From: Saccharofermentans sp.
Lineage (GTDB): Bacteria; Bacillota; Clostridia; Saccharofermentanales; Saccharofermentanaceae
Length of the DNA: 64,000 nt
Direction of reading: 5' to 3'
Assembly (NCBI GenBank): GCA_024692235.1
Contig: JAILMW010000033.1
Location: 248,001 to 312,000 of the forward strand
In this document: positions 8,365 to 17,909 of the stretch, in pieces
Position numbering within the stretch: position 1 is the first letter of the stretch
Layout: each line of letters opens with the position of its first letter
Notes under the pieces: model-generated
What the model was told of the DNA's origin: nothing
The model's input: only the letters and a program-made list of their open reading frames with translations
Databases searched by the model: none
Made by a program: the position numbers and the translations under genes

Positions 8365-8931
8365 ATGGTGGAAGATACCGAGATCATAAAGCTGTACTGG
8401 GATCGAAATGAAGATGCCATAGCACAGACTCAGATCAAATATGAGCGCTATATTTTTAAGATAGCTTATAACATCCTGTATTCGGAAGAAGACAGCTATG
8501 AGACCACGAACGACACGTATCTGCATGCGTGGGATTCCATACCGCCTCATAAGCCTGATATCCTGTCGGCCTTTCTTGCCAAGATAGCAAGAAGGCTGGC
8601 TATAGACCTTTACCGTAAGAAGAACGCTGATAAGCGCGGCGGAGGAGAATGCGAGATGTCTCTTCAGGAACTTGCAGAAAGCGGCTTTGAGCCCGGCAGG
8701 TCTATGGAGAATGAGAGTGAATATCAAGAACTCGGTAAAGCTATCAGCAGCTTTCTGCGTACGGTATCTGAGGAGATGCGCACGGTCTTTATAAGACGTT
8801 ATTTTAACTGTGACTCTCTGAAGGATATCTGTAAGATGACCGGATTTTCAGAATCCAAGGTCAAGAGCATGCTGTTCCGTACCAGGAACGGCCTGTCGGA
8901 ATATTTGAGAAAGGAGGGGTATGAAGTATGA
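8365..8931 (+). CDS. ECF-family RNA polymerase sigma factor
   Basis: A 188-residue sigma-70-like factor with region 2 at about residues 15-85 (including the -10 recognition stretch ending AIDLYRKKNADK) and region 4 at about 125-185 (helix-turn-helix LKDICKMTGFSESKVKSMLFRTR). Between them is a linker of about 40 residues. GAAAGGAG precedes the ATG. The gene overlaps the next one by ATGA, and that protein looks like the membrane-bound partner, so this is a sigma/anti-sigma pair. Regulation is probably by signal-dependent release plus the autoregulatory promoter just upstream. Confidence 0.85.
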   Translation: MVEDTEIIKLYWDRNEDAIAQTQIKYERYIFKIAYNILYSEEDSYETTNDTYLHAWDSIPPHKPDILSAFLAKIARRLAIDLYRKKNADKRGGGECEMSLQELAESGFEPGRSMENESEYQELGKAISSFLRTVSEEMRTVFIRRYFNCDSLKDICKMTGFSESKVKSMLFRTRNGLSEYLRKEGYEV

Positions 8932-9602
8932 AGAACGAAGATCTGTTCTATGCGATGAACTTTCTTGATGAAGATCTCATAGACGAAGCGAAGAAGCTTG
9001 ACGACAAAGCTGTCGTTACCTCGATAGAGCCCGCGAAGAAAGTTCGTAAAAAGGCCAGGATCATGCCCCTTGTTGCATCCTGGGCTGCTGCCGCTGCAGT
9101 ACTTGTTGTCGGAGGTATCATCCTCTTCACGTCTAAGGCCGGTACTTCTGATAGCTCAAAGGGTATGAGAGCGGTTCCTACGATAATACATAATGGGGTA
9201 GCCGAGAATGACAGCGGCGTGGTTGAAGAGGCAGACGAGGAATCATTCGGAGGCAGTGTGTCTACATGGAATACTTCGATCCGCGTTGACGAAGATCCGG
9301 ATAACTACAGCAATGAAGACTCTGTAGAAATAGTAGATGGTCCTGTCGTTGCAACCGTCCTTGATATCTACGATGAGCCGGTGTACTTTATGTTCAACGG
9401 CACAAGATTCCTGTTCGTAGATGAGATCGACCCGGACGAAGCAGAGCGCTCGAGAGGTGAACAGCTCGGTGTTACATCGGAATGCGACATTCAAGAATAT
9501 GACGATCACGAGGTATACGAGTATACCTCTGACGGTAATATGGTATTGGTATATTTCCCCGATGAGGGAGTATACGGTATCGCGATCGTGGCGGAACAAT
9601 GA
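8928..9602 (+). CDS. Single-pass membrane protein, probable anti-sigma factor
   Basis: A 224-residue protein translationally coupled to the ECF sigma gene. The cytoplasmic N-terminus (about 1-43) is short and contains KKVRKKAR before one membrane helix (about 46-67, alanine-rich). The extracytoplasmic part is acidic, with no recognised fold. The topology and position are those of anti-sigma factors, but I see no clear zinc-binding HxxxCxxC motif, so the call rests on context. The N-terminal segment would bind the sigma factor and the outer part would sense envelope conditions. Confidence 0.6.
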   Translation: MKNEDLFYAMNFLDEDLIDEAKKLDDKAVVTSIEPAKKVRKKARIMPLVASWAAAAAVLVVGGIILFTSKAGTSDSSKGMRAVPTIIHNGVAENDSGVVEEADEESFGGSVSTWNTSIRVDEDPDNYSNEDSVEIVDGPVVATVLDIYDEPVYFMFNGTRFLFVDEIDPDEAERSRGEQLGVTSECDIQEYDDHEVYEYTSDGNMVLVYFPDEGVYGIAIVAEQ

Positions 9603-10372
9603 TCTACAGACCTGACTATTACGACGAATTCAGATGTATTGCCGATCAGTGCAGGAATACTTGTTGTGCACAGTGGGAGATAGATGTTGACGATATCTCT
9701 CTGGAACGCTTTAAGGCGCACCCTGACATCATGGAGCATATCTCGGAGGGTTGCATTACCTTAAAGGAAGACGGCAACTGTCCTTTCCTTAACGAGAAGG
9801 GGCTTTGCAAGATGATCTTAAAGTACGGGGAGGATATGCTCTGCGACGTATGTACGGATCACCCCAGGTTCATAAGTGAAGTGGACGAGGATGAGTTCGT
9901 AGGAGTAGGTATCTCATGTGAGGCAGCGTGCGAACTTATCCTTAACCGCAAGGAACAGTTTAAGCTTATTCCGCCTCTTGAGATGCCGCTTATAGACAGG
10001 GTGTTTGAAGCGGAGTCATTAACAGAGCTTCTTAACGACTTATCCCCTGAAGAGAATTCTTCCAAGGACCATGCGGAGCTTCTTCTTACATTCGAGATAT
10101 TAGAGCCCGAGTGGAAAAATATGCTTCAGAAGCTTACATCTTCTCCTGTATCAGAGGAGACACGTGACTTATATATCGAGTCGGAGTCCATGAAGTTTAA
10201 GAACCTTATAGGGTATTTCCTATACAGGCACGACAACGACTTCTATCTTGCAGCTACAAGCGCAAGGATAATAGCGGAGCTTAAGATAGCAAACGAGATG
10301 GCCCTTGAGGACGTGGCTCGTATGTATTCCGCAGAGATAGAATACTCAGATATCAACTGTGATCTGCTGTAG
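9599..10372 (+). CDS. FliB-like flagellin lysine N-methylase family protein
   Basis: A 257-residue protein with the N-terminal Cys-rich signature of the FliB/YkgJ class: CIADQCRNTCCAQWEIDVD, then CPFLNEKGLC and LCDVCTDHPRF. These cysteines probably bind an iron-sulfur or zinc centre. Clostridial homologues are usually labelled flagellin lysine N-methylase and run to about 380-400 residues; this one is shorter and lacks part of the C-terminal region. It overlaps the preceding gene by ATGA, so it may belong to the sigma-factor operon rather than to a flagellar cluster. No flagellar gene lies in the window, so the substrate may be something else. Confidence 0.65.
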   Translation: MIYRPDYYDEFRCIADQCRNTCCAQWEIDVDDISLERFKAHPDIMEHISEGCITLKEDGNCPFLNEKGLCKMILKYGEDMLCDVCTDHPRFISEVDEDEFVGVGISCEAACELILNRKEQFKLIPPLEMPLIDRVFEAESLTELLNDLSPEENSSKDHAELLLTFEILEPEWKNMLQKLTSSPVSEETRDLYIESESMKFKNLIGYFLYRHDNDFYLAATSARIIAELKIANEMALEDVARMYSAEIEYSDINCDLL

Positions 10373-10410
10373 TCTTAAAATGTAGTGCATTTTGCACTAA
10401 TCGCGTAATA

Positions 10411-10513
10411 TTGACTTTAATCTATCGATTTGGTAATTTTGTTATCGAAAGCAGATGCGGGATCTTCCCGTACTGATGATAACAGCACGAACGGTGTCTC
10501 GGCACCGTTTTTC
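10411..10513 (+). ncRNA. Candidate small RNA (promoter and terminator present, no ORF)
   Basis: In the 168-base gap after the FliB-like gene, TTGACT (10411-10416) and TAATTT (10434-10439) are 17 bases apart and form a promoter. The transcript would start near 10446, contain the hairpin CGGGA/TCCCG (10458-10470) and stop at an intrinsic terminator, AACGGTG (10490-10496) paired with CACCGTT (10503-10509) followed by TTT. That gives an RNA of about 65 bases without a reading frame. A separate palindrome TAGTGCA-TTT-TGCACTA lies at 10383-10399. No known RNA family is recognised. Confidence 0.4.
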
Positions 10514-10525
10514 TGTGCGCGAAAA

Positions 10526-10541
10526 TGATATAATCATCTTA
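10526..10541 (+). promoter_or_regulatory. Extended -10 promoter placing transcription start at the ATG (leaderless mRNA)
   Basis: TGATATAAT at 10526-10534 is a perfect extended -10 box. Transcription would start about seven bases later, at the ATG at 10541. No ribosome site precedes that ATG, so the mRNA of the next gene is probably leaderless. Confidence 0.5.
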
Positions 10542-11248
10542 TGCGCAGAACGATCGAAATTAACGGGGATATCATCGAGTATGAGCTGACACGTAAGAGA
10601 GTCAGGAATCTTAACTTGCGCATCAGGCATGACGGTACCATCGCCGTATCTGCCCCGAATCGTGTATCCCTTTCTGATATAGACCGCTTCCTTCGTGAGA
10701 AGAGCGGCTTTCTTTCTAAGGCAATAGCTAAGGCGGAAGAGAGGATAGAACGAGCGGGCCGTCCCGTTACTTATTCCGATAATGAGCAGATAAATGTATT
10801 CGGCGAGAGATGTACTCTTGTTGTTACTCCCTATAAGAAAAATAAAGTCGAGTTCTCCTATCCTTATGTCTATCTCTATGTCAAAGATCCGTCATCTGTT
10901 GAGATGCGTAAAAGGACATACGAGAAGTGGAAGAGGGATATGCTAAAGTCCGATATCTTAGAGATGTGCGAATACTACTATCCTTTATTTGAGACTAGAG
11001 GAGTAGACAGGCCGAAGGATATAAAGTTCCGTTCCATGACATCTAAGTGGGGATGCTGCAGACCCGGAGACGGAACACTTACATTTAACTACAATCTCTT
11101 TGAAGTGCCTAAGGAATGTGCCGCATATGTGGTGGTACATGAGTTCGCGCATTTTCTTGAAGCTAACCATTCGCAAAGATTCTACAAGGAAGTCGAGCGC
11201 GTTATGCCCGACTACAAGATAAGGAGGAAACTTCTTAATGAGTACTGA
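10541..11248 (+). CDS. YgjP-like (DUF45) zinc metallopeptidase
   Basis: A 235-residue protein of the YgjP/WLM metallopeptidase group. The C-terminal zinc motif is VVHEFAHFLEANHSQRFY: HEFAH provides two ligands and the catalytic Glu, and the third ligand is the His of the NH that follows. The upstream signature MTSKWGCC is also typical. The protein is cytoplasmic and its substrate is unknown in most bacteria. The start has no Shine-Dalgarno sequence but an extended -10 box six bases upstream, so translation is probably leaderless. It overlaps the next gene by 11 bases, so the two are one operon. Confidence 0.85.
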   Translation: MRRTIEINGDIIEYELTRKRVRNLNLRIRHDGTIAVSAPNRVSLSDIDRFLREKSGFLSKAIAKAEERIERAGRPVTYSDNEQINVFGERCTLVVTPYKKNKVEFSYPYVYLYVKDPSSVEMRKRTYEKWKRDMLKSDILEMCEYYYPLFETRGVDRPKDIKFRSMTSKWGCCRPGDGTLTFNYNLFEVPKECAAYVVVHEFAHFLEANHSQRFYKEVERVMPDYKIRRKLLNEY

Positions 11249-14200
11249 TAAGATCACAATGTGGGAACATAAGCTTTTGGACTTAGGTCTTAAGAACCAG
11301 CTTATCAACCTGCGTCTTACCAAGAAGACAATACCTGTATTTGTACCTTCCCTTTCTGATTTTGAAGACCTTCTTGTCAGCGGCGAGGACTTTATTGTCG
11401 TATCGGGTAAGGACAATAACGAAGTTCCTTCCGAACAGGAAAAGCCCGCCGAAGGAGAGAAAGAAGCTCCCGTTAAGACTTTGCCACATAAGGAATTCGG
11501 CTTTGAAGATATGCACGACATATCGGGCTTTGAAGACTTAGTCAAAGAGAAGTTCGAGAAGAAAAAGATATTAACACCAATTACTCAGAATGACCTGGAT
11601 GACAGGATCAAGAACCTTTATCGAGGTTATAAGTCGTCTCTTGAAGAGAACGGCGCCAATACGCTTTATATTGCTCTCGGACTTCTTAAGTGGTACGAGG
11701 AAGAAGATAAGAATAAGAGCCACTATGCGCCGCTTCTTCTTGTACCTATCCAGATAATAAGAAGATCTCTTGCCTTAGGCTATAAGATCAGGATAAGAGA
11801 AGAAGATACGATGCTTAATATCTCCATCGTTGAGAAGCTTAAAGCCGAGTTCGACATAAGGATCGAAGGTCTGGATGAACTTCCTTCTGACGAACACGGA
11901 GTGGATCTTCCCAAGGTATTCTCGACGATACGAGACTTTATCGCCGTAAAGCCTTCGTGGGAAGTTCTGGAGTCCGCTTATATCGGACTTTTCTCCTTTA
12001 CCCAGTTTGTAATGTGGAATGATCTTAAGAGAAGAAGAGATGACCTTCTTAACAACAATATCGTAAGATCTCTTGTAAACGGCAACTACGAGAAAGAAGA
12101 GGTGCACACTGTTACCCGTAATTCAGTTGACGATACTGCTGCACTTACGCCGCTTCCTGCTGATGCTTCGCAGATGGAGGCTATAAATGCTGCATACGAC
12201 GGTGAGAGCTTCGTTCTTCACGGCCCTCCGGGAACAGGTAAATCGCAGACGATAACTTCCATGATCGCCAATTGCCTTTATTCGGGTAAGACGGTCCTTT
12301 TTGCCGCGGAGAAAAAGGCTGCGCTGGAAGTCGTATATAACAGGCTTTCTAAGATCGGACTGTCGTCTTTCTGCCTGGAACTTCATTCCAATAAGGCAAG
12401 AAAGAACGACGTATTATCGCAGCTTGAGACCGTATCCAAGCTTAAGGAGAAATACTCTCCCGATGAGTTCGAGAGAAAGCGTAAGGAACTTTATGAGAAG
12501 AAAGCAAATATCGACGGCTACGTAAAGGAACTTCACGAAGTCCGTGATTGCGGCTATTCTCTCTTCGAGCTTGTAAGTATCTATGAGAGCACCAAGGATG
12601 CTCCGGATATCGCGCCTTTCGGAGAGAAAGTGATATCGGTACTTAAAGCTTCCGACATAGAGAAGATAAAGAACGAGCTTACGGAGCTTATCTTCGTGGG
12701 AAGAGAATACAGGAGCGAAGGCGGGGATAAACTCTCCTTTGTAAAGGGGCAGAACTATTCCATGACCATGAAGGACGCTGTTCCTTCCAAGGCAAATGAG
12801 TATAAGCAGGCTCTTCTTAAGCTTTGCGAAGTATCTTCGGGCAAGAGCTTGGAGGAGATCGTAAGAGAATGCGAGAAGTATAAGGAAGGTCAGGAGACAG
12901 CAAGGCAGAGGGATCAGATCCTTTTGTCCTGGGACAAGGACTTCCTTGGAGAAGATGCAAGAGCGCTTATCAAGGAGTATAAGGAAGCAGAATCCAAGTG
13001 GGCCCTCTTTAAGACCATATCCGTTAATTCCGTCTATAAGAAGGTAGCCGTATACGACTTAAAGAAAGATAAGAAAGCATCCCTTTTATCGGAGCTCGAA
13101 AGCCTTCGCGCATATACGGAAAGAGAAGCTCTTCACCCTGTAGTAGAAGACAGCACTTTAAGTGACGCTTATTCTAATGTCTTAGCTGTTCGTTCGGAGC
13201 TTGATTCCTCTATTGGACTTGATGACCTTAAGTCCGTAGATACTGAGATCGATAACTGCGACCTTCTTATATCAGACAGTTCTATTCTTAAGATAAGGAT
13301 GCAGTATAATAAGGAGACGGCAGCTCTTAAAGGGCTTGGTGCGGTAAACCTTGTGGAAGCATACGACAAGGGTATCGTTACTGACGAGAATATGGCTGAT
13401 TCTTTGGAGAAGATGTATTCTCATCAGCTTATCATGCAGATAGTAGACGCATCTTCCGTATTGTCAGAATTTGCAGGCGGCGTCTTCGAGGGAAGGCTTA
13501 AGCTCTTTAAGGACTTAAGCGAAGAGTTCTTAGAACTTACGAAGAAGGAGATCTACTATAAGCTGGCATCCAAGATCCCTGATTTCTCATTGGATGTCAC
13601 AAGAAGCAGCGAGCTTGTTAAGCTTAAGAAGGCAATATCGGGTAATGCAAGAGGCATATCTTTAAGAAAGCTCTTCTCCGATATCCCCAATATCCTTCAG
13701 CTTCTGTGCCCCTGTATGCTGATGAGCCCCATCTCGGTAGCTCAATACTTAGAGCTTTCCGACTTTAAGTTCGATACGGTAATCTTCGACGAGGCTTCCC
13801 AGCTTCCTACCTGTAAGGCCATAGGCGTACTTGCCAGAGGTAAGAATGCCATAGTAGTAGGTGACCCTAAGCAGATGCCTCCTACAAGCTTTTTTATGTC
13901 GGATTATGTGGACGAAGAGAATATCGAGAACGAAGATCTGGAAAGTATCCTGGATGACTGTCTTGCCGTTAACATGCCTTCCAAATACTTAAGATGGCAC
14001 TACAGATCCAAGCACGAGAGCCTTATAGACTTCAGTAATAAGACATTCTATGAGAATCGCCTCTATACATTTCCTTCGGCAAATGACCGTCAGAGTATGG
14101 TCAATCTCGTACAGGTAGACGGCGTATTCGACAGAGGCAATACCAGAACGAATATTAAGGAAGCAGAGGCTGTTATAGAAGAGATCGTAAGAAGGTTCAA

Positions 14201-15695
14201 GGATCCTGTTCTTAAGAAGCAGTCAATAGGCGTAGTCACATTTAATATCAATCAGCAAAACAAGATAGACGACCTTCTGCAGGAAGAGTGTAAGAAGGTG
14301 GAAGGCCTTGAGTCCTGGGCTTACGGTTCGGAGGAGCCGATCTTTATTAAGAACCTTGAAAACGTTCAGGGTGATGAGCGAGACGTTATCTTATTCTCGG
14401 TAGGATACGGTAAGGACGAAGAGGGTAATGTCTACATGAACTTCGGTCCTCTTAACCTTGACGGAGGCTGGAGAAGATTAAATGTAGCAGTTACCCGTGC
14501 CAGATGCGAGATGAAGGTATTCTCGACTCTTACTCCCGAGCAGATCAGGATCACATCTTCCACATCAAGAGGCGTTCAGGCCATGAGAAGGTTCCTGGAG
14601 TATGCATCCGGTTCTGATATTTGGTCACAGGGTCTTGAAGAGACATATGCGGCAGATAACAGACCTGACAGCTCCGATATCAGGTTCTCGGGAGTTGCCG
14701 ACTCCATTATTGCAGGCCTTACAGAACGTGGATATAAGTGCATAAAGGATATCGGTAAGTCCGGCTATAAGATCGATATCGGTGTAGTAGATAAGGATAA
14801 CGACGGAGTATACTCCGCAGGTATCCTTGTAGACGGTGAATCCTATAAGATCGCAAGGTCTACTAGAGATCGTGAGATCGCGCAGTCAAGCGTCCTTGAA
14901 GGCCTCGGCTGGAAGGTGATGAGAGTCTGGTCATTAGACTGGCTTGAAGATCCCATGAAGACATTGGAGAAGATCGTAACCTTCATTGAGACTTCTAAGG
15001 AAGAGCCCGTAGTTGATGATAAGGTCGAAGAAGTTCCTGCTGAGAATACAGAGTCAACGTCGGAAGAAGAGCTTCCCGCATCTGAGAATATCCCTGTCTT
15101 AGAATCATCAGAGGATGCTTCACCTTCAGACGATATCCTGATCCCCTATAAAGCGGCAATATCTCCCGTAGAAGCCATGACGCGGAAAGATCTTGAAGAT
15201 CCTCAGCTTACATCTATGGTTCAGGAGAAGATATGGCGTATCTTAGAGCAGGAGGCTCCCATAAGTACTGACCTTCTTGCCAAGAGACTTGCAGCATCCT
15301 GCGGCAACATGAAGGCTACCTCTAAGGTCAGGGAGAGGACGGATTACCATTGTAAGAATGCAAAGATCAATAAGACGACACATGACGGTGTTGATTACTG
15401 GTGGAACGCCGATCAGGATCCTTCTTCTTACTCCAAGATAAGAGTTGCAGGTGATGCGGCAACTCGCCGCGCAGCTTCCGATATACCTTTTGAGGAAGCT
15501 GTTAATGCAGTATCTTATGTTGTACGTGCGGGAGTAGGAGTCCCCAGAGAGGGTGTAGCTAAGGATGCCGCTAAGCTTATGGGTTATTCAAGGCCCAATG
15601 CGGATCTTATCGCTCTTTTTGAATCTGCTCTTAATACCTGTATAGAGCAGGATATCCTTAAGGAAGGACCCGGCGGCAATATTTGCTGCCAATGA
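11238..15695 (+). CDS. Large SF1-type helicase with DUF4011, MTES endonuclease-like and DUF3320 domains
   Basis: A 1485-residue protein. The N-terminal DUF4011 region starts with WEHKLLDLGLKNQLINLR. Walker A GPPGTGKSQT is near residue 330, followed by a long coiled insertion (about 390-800). The second helicase half has FDEASQLP near residue 850 and the SF1 motif NVAVTRARCE near 1080. At about 1150-1250 a restriction-endonuclease-like domain contains DIGV, the YKIARSTRDREIAQ region and LGWKVMRVWSLDW. A DUF3320 domain sits near 1325-1375. The family probably acts on nucleic acids in repair or defence; its biological role is not settled. AAGGAGG lies ten bases before the ATG. It overlaps ung downstream. 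Confidence 0.85.
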   Translation: MSTDKITMWEHKLLDLGLKNQLINLRLTKKTIPVFVPSLSDFEDLLVSGEDFIVVSGKDNNEVPSEQEKPAEGEKEAPVKTLPHKEFGFEDMHDISGFEDLVKEKFEKKKILTPITQNDLDDRIKNLYRGYKSSLEENGANTLYIALGLLKWYEEEDKNKSHYAPLLLVPIQIIRRSLALGYKIRIREEDTMLNISIVEKLKAEFDIRIEGLDELPSDEHGVDLPKVFSTIRDFIAVKPSWEVLESAYIGLFSFTQFVMWNDLKRRRDDLLNNNIVRSLVNGNYEKEEVHTVTRNSVDDTAALTPLPADASQMEAINAAYDGESFVLHGPPGTGKSQTITSMIANCLYSGKTVLFAAEKKAALEVVYNRLSKIGLSSFCLELHSNKARKNDVLSQLETVSKLKEKYSPDEFERKRKELYEKKANIDGYVKELHEVRDCGYSLFELVSIYESTKDAPDIAPFGEKVISVLKASDIEKIKNELTELIFVGREYRSEGGDKLSFVKGQNYSMTMKDAVPSKANEYKQALLKLCEVSSGKSLEEIVRECEKYKEGQETARQRDQILLSWDKDFLGEDARALIKEYKEAESKWALFKTISVNSVYKKVAVYDLKKDKKASLLSELESLRAYTEREALHPVVEDSTLSDAYSNVLAVRSELDSSIGLDDLKSVDTEIDNCDLLISDSSILKIRMQYNKETAALKGLGAVNLVEAYDKGIVTDENMADSLEKMYSHQLIMQIVDASSVLSEFAGGVFEGRLKLFKDLSEEFLELTKKEIYYKLASKIPDFSLDVTRSSELVKLKKAISGNARGISLRKLFSDIPNILQLLCPCMLMSPISVAQYLELSDFKFDTVIFDEASQLPTCKAIGVLARGKNAIVVGDPKQMPPTSFFMSDYVDEENIENEDLESILDDCLAVNMPSKYLRWHYRSKHESLIDFSNKTFYENRLYTFPSANDRQSMVNLVQVDGVFDRGNTRTNIKEAEAVIEEIVRRFKDPVLKKQSIGVVTFNINQQNKIDDLLQEECKKVEGLESWAYGSEEPIFIKNLENVQGDERDVILFSVGYGKDEEGNVYMNFGPLNLDGGWRRLNVAVTRARCEMKVFSTLTPEQIRITSSTSRGVQAMRRFLEYASGSDIWSQGLEETYAADNRPDSSDIRFSGVADSIIAGLTERGYKCIKDIGKSGYKIDIGVVDKDNDGVYSAGILVDGESYKIARSTRDREIAQSSVLEGLGWKVMRVWSLDWLEDPMKTLEKIVTFIETSKEEPVVDDKVEEVPAENTESTSEEELPASENIPVLESSEDASPSDDILIPYKAAISPVEAMTRKDLEDPQLTSMVQEKIWRILEQEAPISTDLLAKRLAASCGNMKATSKVRERTDYHCKNAKINKTTHDGVDYWWNADQDPSSYSKIRVAGDAATRRAASDIPFEEAVNAVSYVVRAGVGVPREGVAKDAAKLMGYSRPNADLIALFESALNTCIEQDILKEGPGGNICCQ

Positions 15696-16372
15696 ATATG
15701 ACTACAGAAGAATTTATTTCCATAGAGAGCTCTAAACCTTACTACTCAGAGCTTATGAAGTTTATTGATGCGGAGTATTCGGCAGGTGAAGTATTTCCTC
15801 CCCGCAAGAAGATCTTCCGTTCTTTGGAATTAACTCCCATAGATTCCGTGAAGTGCGTTATCTTGGGACAGGATCCTTACCACGATGTAGGACAGGCCCA
15901 CGGACTTGCATTTTCCGTTAATCCCGGAGTTAAGATCCCGCCGTCCCTTGCTAATATCTACAAGGAACTTCACGATGAGCTTGGGACTTATATCCCGGAT
16001 AACGGCTTTCTTGAGAAGTGGGCGAAGCAGGGAGTACTTCTTCTTAATACGGTGCTTACGGTCCGTGCCCATGAAGCTAATTCACATAAGGGTAAGGGCT
16101 GGGAGAAGTTTACGGACGCAGTTATAAGCGAAGTTAATAAGCTTGATACTCCTGTAGTCTACATGCTCTGGGGCAAGCCTGCGCAAAGCAAGAAGAAGCT
16201 TCTTACTAACCCTAAGCATCTGGTGCTGGAGACGGTGCATCCTTCTCCATTGTCTGTATACAGAGGTTTTTGGGGGTGCGGGCATTTCGCTAAGTGCAAT
16301 GAGTTTCTTGAAGTTAACGGCGTATCTCCTATAGACTGGCAGATAGAGAATATTCAGGGAAGCTTATTTTGA
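15692..16372 (+). CDS. ung: Uracil-DNA glycosylase, family 1
   Basis: A 226-residue enzyme that removes uracil from DNA in base excision repair. The water-activating loop GQDPYHDVGQAHGLAFS is at about residues 59-75 and the minor-groove loop HPSPLSVYRGFWGCGHF is near 182. The length and both motifs are normal. The ATG at 15692 overlaps the helicase stop codon (ATGA), giving translational coupling; another ATG follows at 15698. Co-expression with the helicase suggests that the helicase operon has a DNA-repair role. It ends convergent with and overlapping the MATE gene by nine bases. Confidence 0.95.
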   Translation: MNMTTEEFISIESSKPYYSELMKFIDAEYSAGEVFPPRKKIFRSLELTPIDSVKCVILGQDPYHDVGQAHGLAFSVNPGVKIPPSLANIYKELHDELGTYIPDNGFLEKWAKQGVLLLNTVLTVRAHEANSHKGKGWEKFTDAVISEVNKLDTPVVYMLWGKPAQSKKKLLTNPKHLVLETVHPSPLSVYRGFWGCGHFAKCNEFLEVNGVSPIDWQIENIQGSLF

Positions 16373-17749
16373 TTCCCTGCCAAGTTTTCTATAGACAGTA
16401 AAGTACATCGTAAAGAAGCTTGCGGAGCCTCCTATTATGTTGGATATCGGCTCAGCCCAGAAGACACCGCTTATGGGGTCTTTAAGATACAAAGGAAGTA
16501 TCAGGGTAAGGGGGATCACAAGAAGTGCCTTACGAAGAAGCGAGAAGAAGATAGCCTGAGGCGCTTTGCCTAAGGACATGAAGGTAGACTGTCCCGCGAA
16601 CTGCAATGACATGAATACATAAGCCATGAAGAATATATGAAGATAGGGGACGGCGAGAGCATTGGCTGATGCGTCCTTGCTGAACAGGCTTATGAAGAAT
16701 CCGGGGAAGAGGAATATTATGAGCCATGCAAATGCAGTGTAGATAAAGCCGAATACCGCCATCGTCCTGATACCTTTCTTGACCCTGTCATACATCTTGG
16801 CGCCGTAGTTGAAGCCTATGACCGGCTGTGCACCGGAAGTGATGCCGTTTACCGCGACGCTCATGACGGATCTGACAGAGCTTATTATTGCCATGATCAT
16901 GATATAGGTGTCGCTTTGTTCCTTGCCGTACCTTCTAAGGGTCCTGTTGCATACTATCTGCGTAGCCGCATTGGTGATCTCCATTACAAATCCCGTGAAG
17001 CCTATAGTAACTATCTTCATGCAGACAGAAGGAGCGAAAGTATGATCTTTGTCTCTAAGGGATATGATGGCTTTCTTTCCCGTAAGGAAGATAAGTACCC
17101 ATATACAGGATGCAAGCTGGGAGATTATGGTGGCTGTAGCAGCTCCTCTTATTCCCATACCGAAGACGAATATGAACAAAGGGTCAAGGAGCATATTAAG
17201 GAAAGCTCCTGACAATACGGTAACCATGGATGTCTTGGGGAATCCCTGAGCCGTTATATAGAAGTTAAGACCCGTCGCCAGCATGGTAAATAATGTTCCA
17301 AGAAGATATATATGAAGATAGGAAGCGGCATAAGGATAGGATTCGTCAGAAGCTCCCAGAGCATAAAGAAGGGGCTTCATGAAGATATATCCGGATACCG
17401 TGAGTATCAGTGCCGCGACTACCAGCATGAGAAAGGAGTTGTAGAGGATATCCGATGCTTTCTTATCGTTGCCTTCACCTCTCGAAATGGAGAACAGCGG
17501 CGCGCCGCCCTGACCGAATAAAAGGGTGAATGCGGATATTATGGACACAACGGGAAAGGTAAGTCCGAGCCCCGTAAGAGGGAGCGAACCTTCACCCGGG
17601 ATATGACCTATATAGATCCTGTCCGTGATGCTGTATACAAGCTGTGCCAGCTGGGACGCCGTTAGAGGGAGTGCCTGCTTGGTTATAAGAAGCGCTACCG
17701 AACCCTTCCCGAAATCTCCGTTCTTTCCTGATGCCTTACTGTTACTCAT
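16364..17749 (-). CDS. MATE family multidrug/cation antiporter
   Basis: A 461-residue membrane protein with twelve predicted helices in two six-helix halves, beginning after a short basic N-terminus. Family features include the conserved QLVYSITDRIYIGHIPG in the first half and GAQPVIGFNYGAKMYDRVKKG in the second half. It would export drugs or organic cations in exchange for Na+ or H+. The ribosome site before the ATG is weak. It is transcribed alone on the minus strand and its 3' end overlaps ung. Confidence 0.92.
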   Translation of the reverse strand: MSNSKASGKNGDFGKGSVALLITKQALPLTASQLAQLVYSITDRIYIGHIPGEGSLPLTGLGLTFPVVSIISAFTLLFGQGGAPLFSISRGEGNDKKASDILYNSFLMLVVAALILTVSGYIFMKPLLYALGASDESYPYAASYLHIYLLGTLFTMLATGLNFYITAQGFPKTSMVTVLSGAFLNMLLDPLFIFVFGMGIRGAATATIISQLASCIWVLIFLTGKKAIISLRDKDHTFAPSVCMKIVTIGFTGFVMEITNAATQIVCNRTLRRYGKEQSDTYIMIMAIISSVRSVMSVAVNGITSGAQPVIGFNYGAKMYDRVKKGIRTMAVFGFIYTAFAWLIIFLFPGFFISLFSKDASANALAVPYLHIFFMAYVFMSLQFAGQSTFMSLGKAPQAIFFSLLRKALLVIPLTLILPLYLKDPISGVFWAEPISNIIGGSASFFTMYFTVYRKLGRESK

Positions 17750-17796
17750 GAGAACAAGTTTACATCAAGAAGCGGTATTTGGTTCAGCTTATGATG

Positions 17797-17839
17797 TTGA
17801 CATTGTGCACTAATATTCTTAAAATGAGAAACGTTCTCA
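17797..17839 (+). promoter_or_regulatory. znuA promoter with Zur-type operator
   Basis: TTGACA (17797-17802) and TAAAAT (17820-17825) are 17 bases apart. A 15-base dyad, TGAGAA-ACG-TTCTCA (17825-17839), overlaps the end of the -10 box and the start point. It matches the Zur-box form TGAnAAnnnTTnTCA. A repressor bound here would block RNA polymerase, so the zinc-binding lipoprotein downstream is probably repressed by zinc. Confidence 0.6.
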
Positions 17840-17909
17840 AAATATCGGCTGCTTTGCCTGATACGCGGCTGTCGAGGTAAGGCTTAATGATCTTGAATCG
17901 GAGAATAGT

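Noticed and set aside
10373..10540. Riboswitch before the metallopeptidase gene
   Set aside because: No known aptamer core is visible; promoter, short hairpin and terminator fit a small RNA better.
10985..11545. 186-residue minus-strand frame across the metallopeptidase/helicase junction
   Set aside because: It covers two overlapping genes with clear motifs and is Ser/Leu-rich low-complexity translation of the opposite strand.
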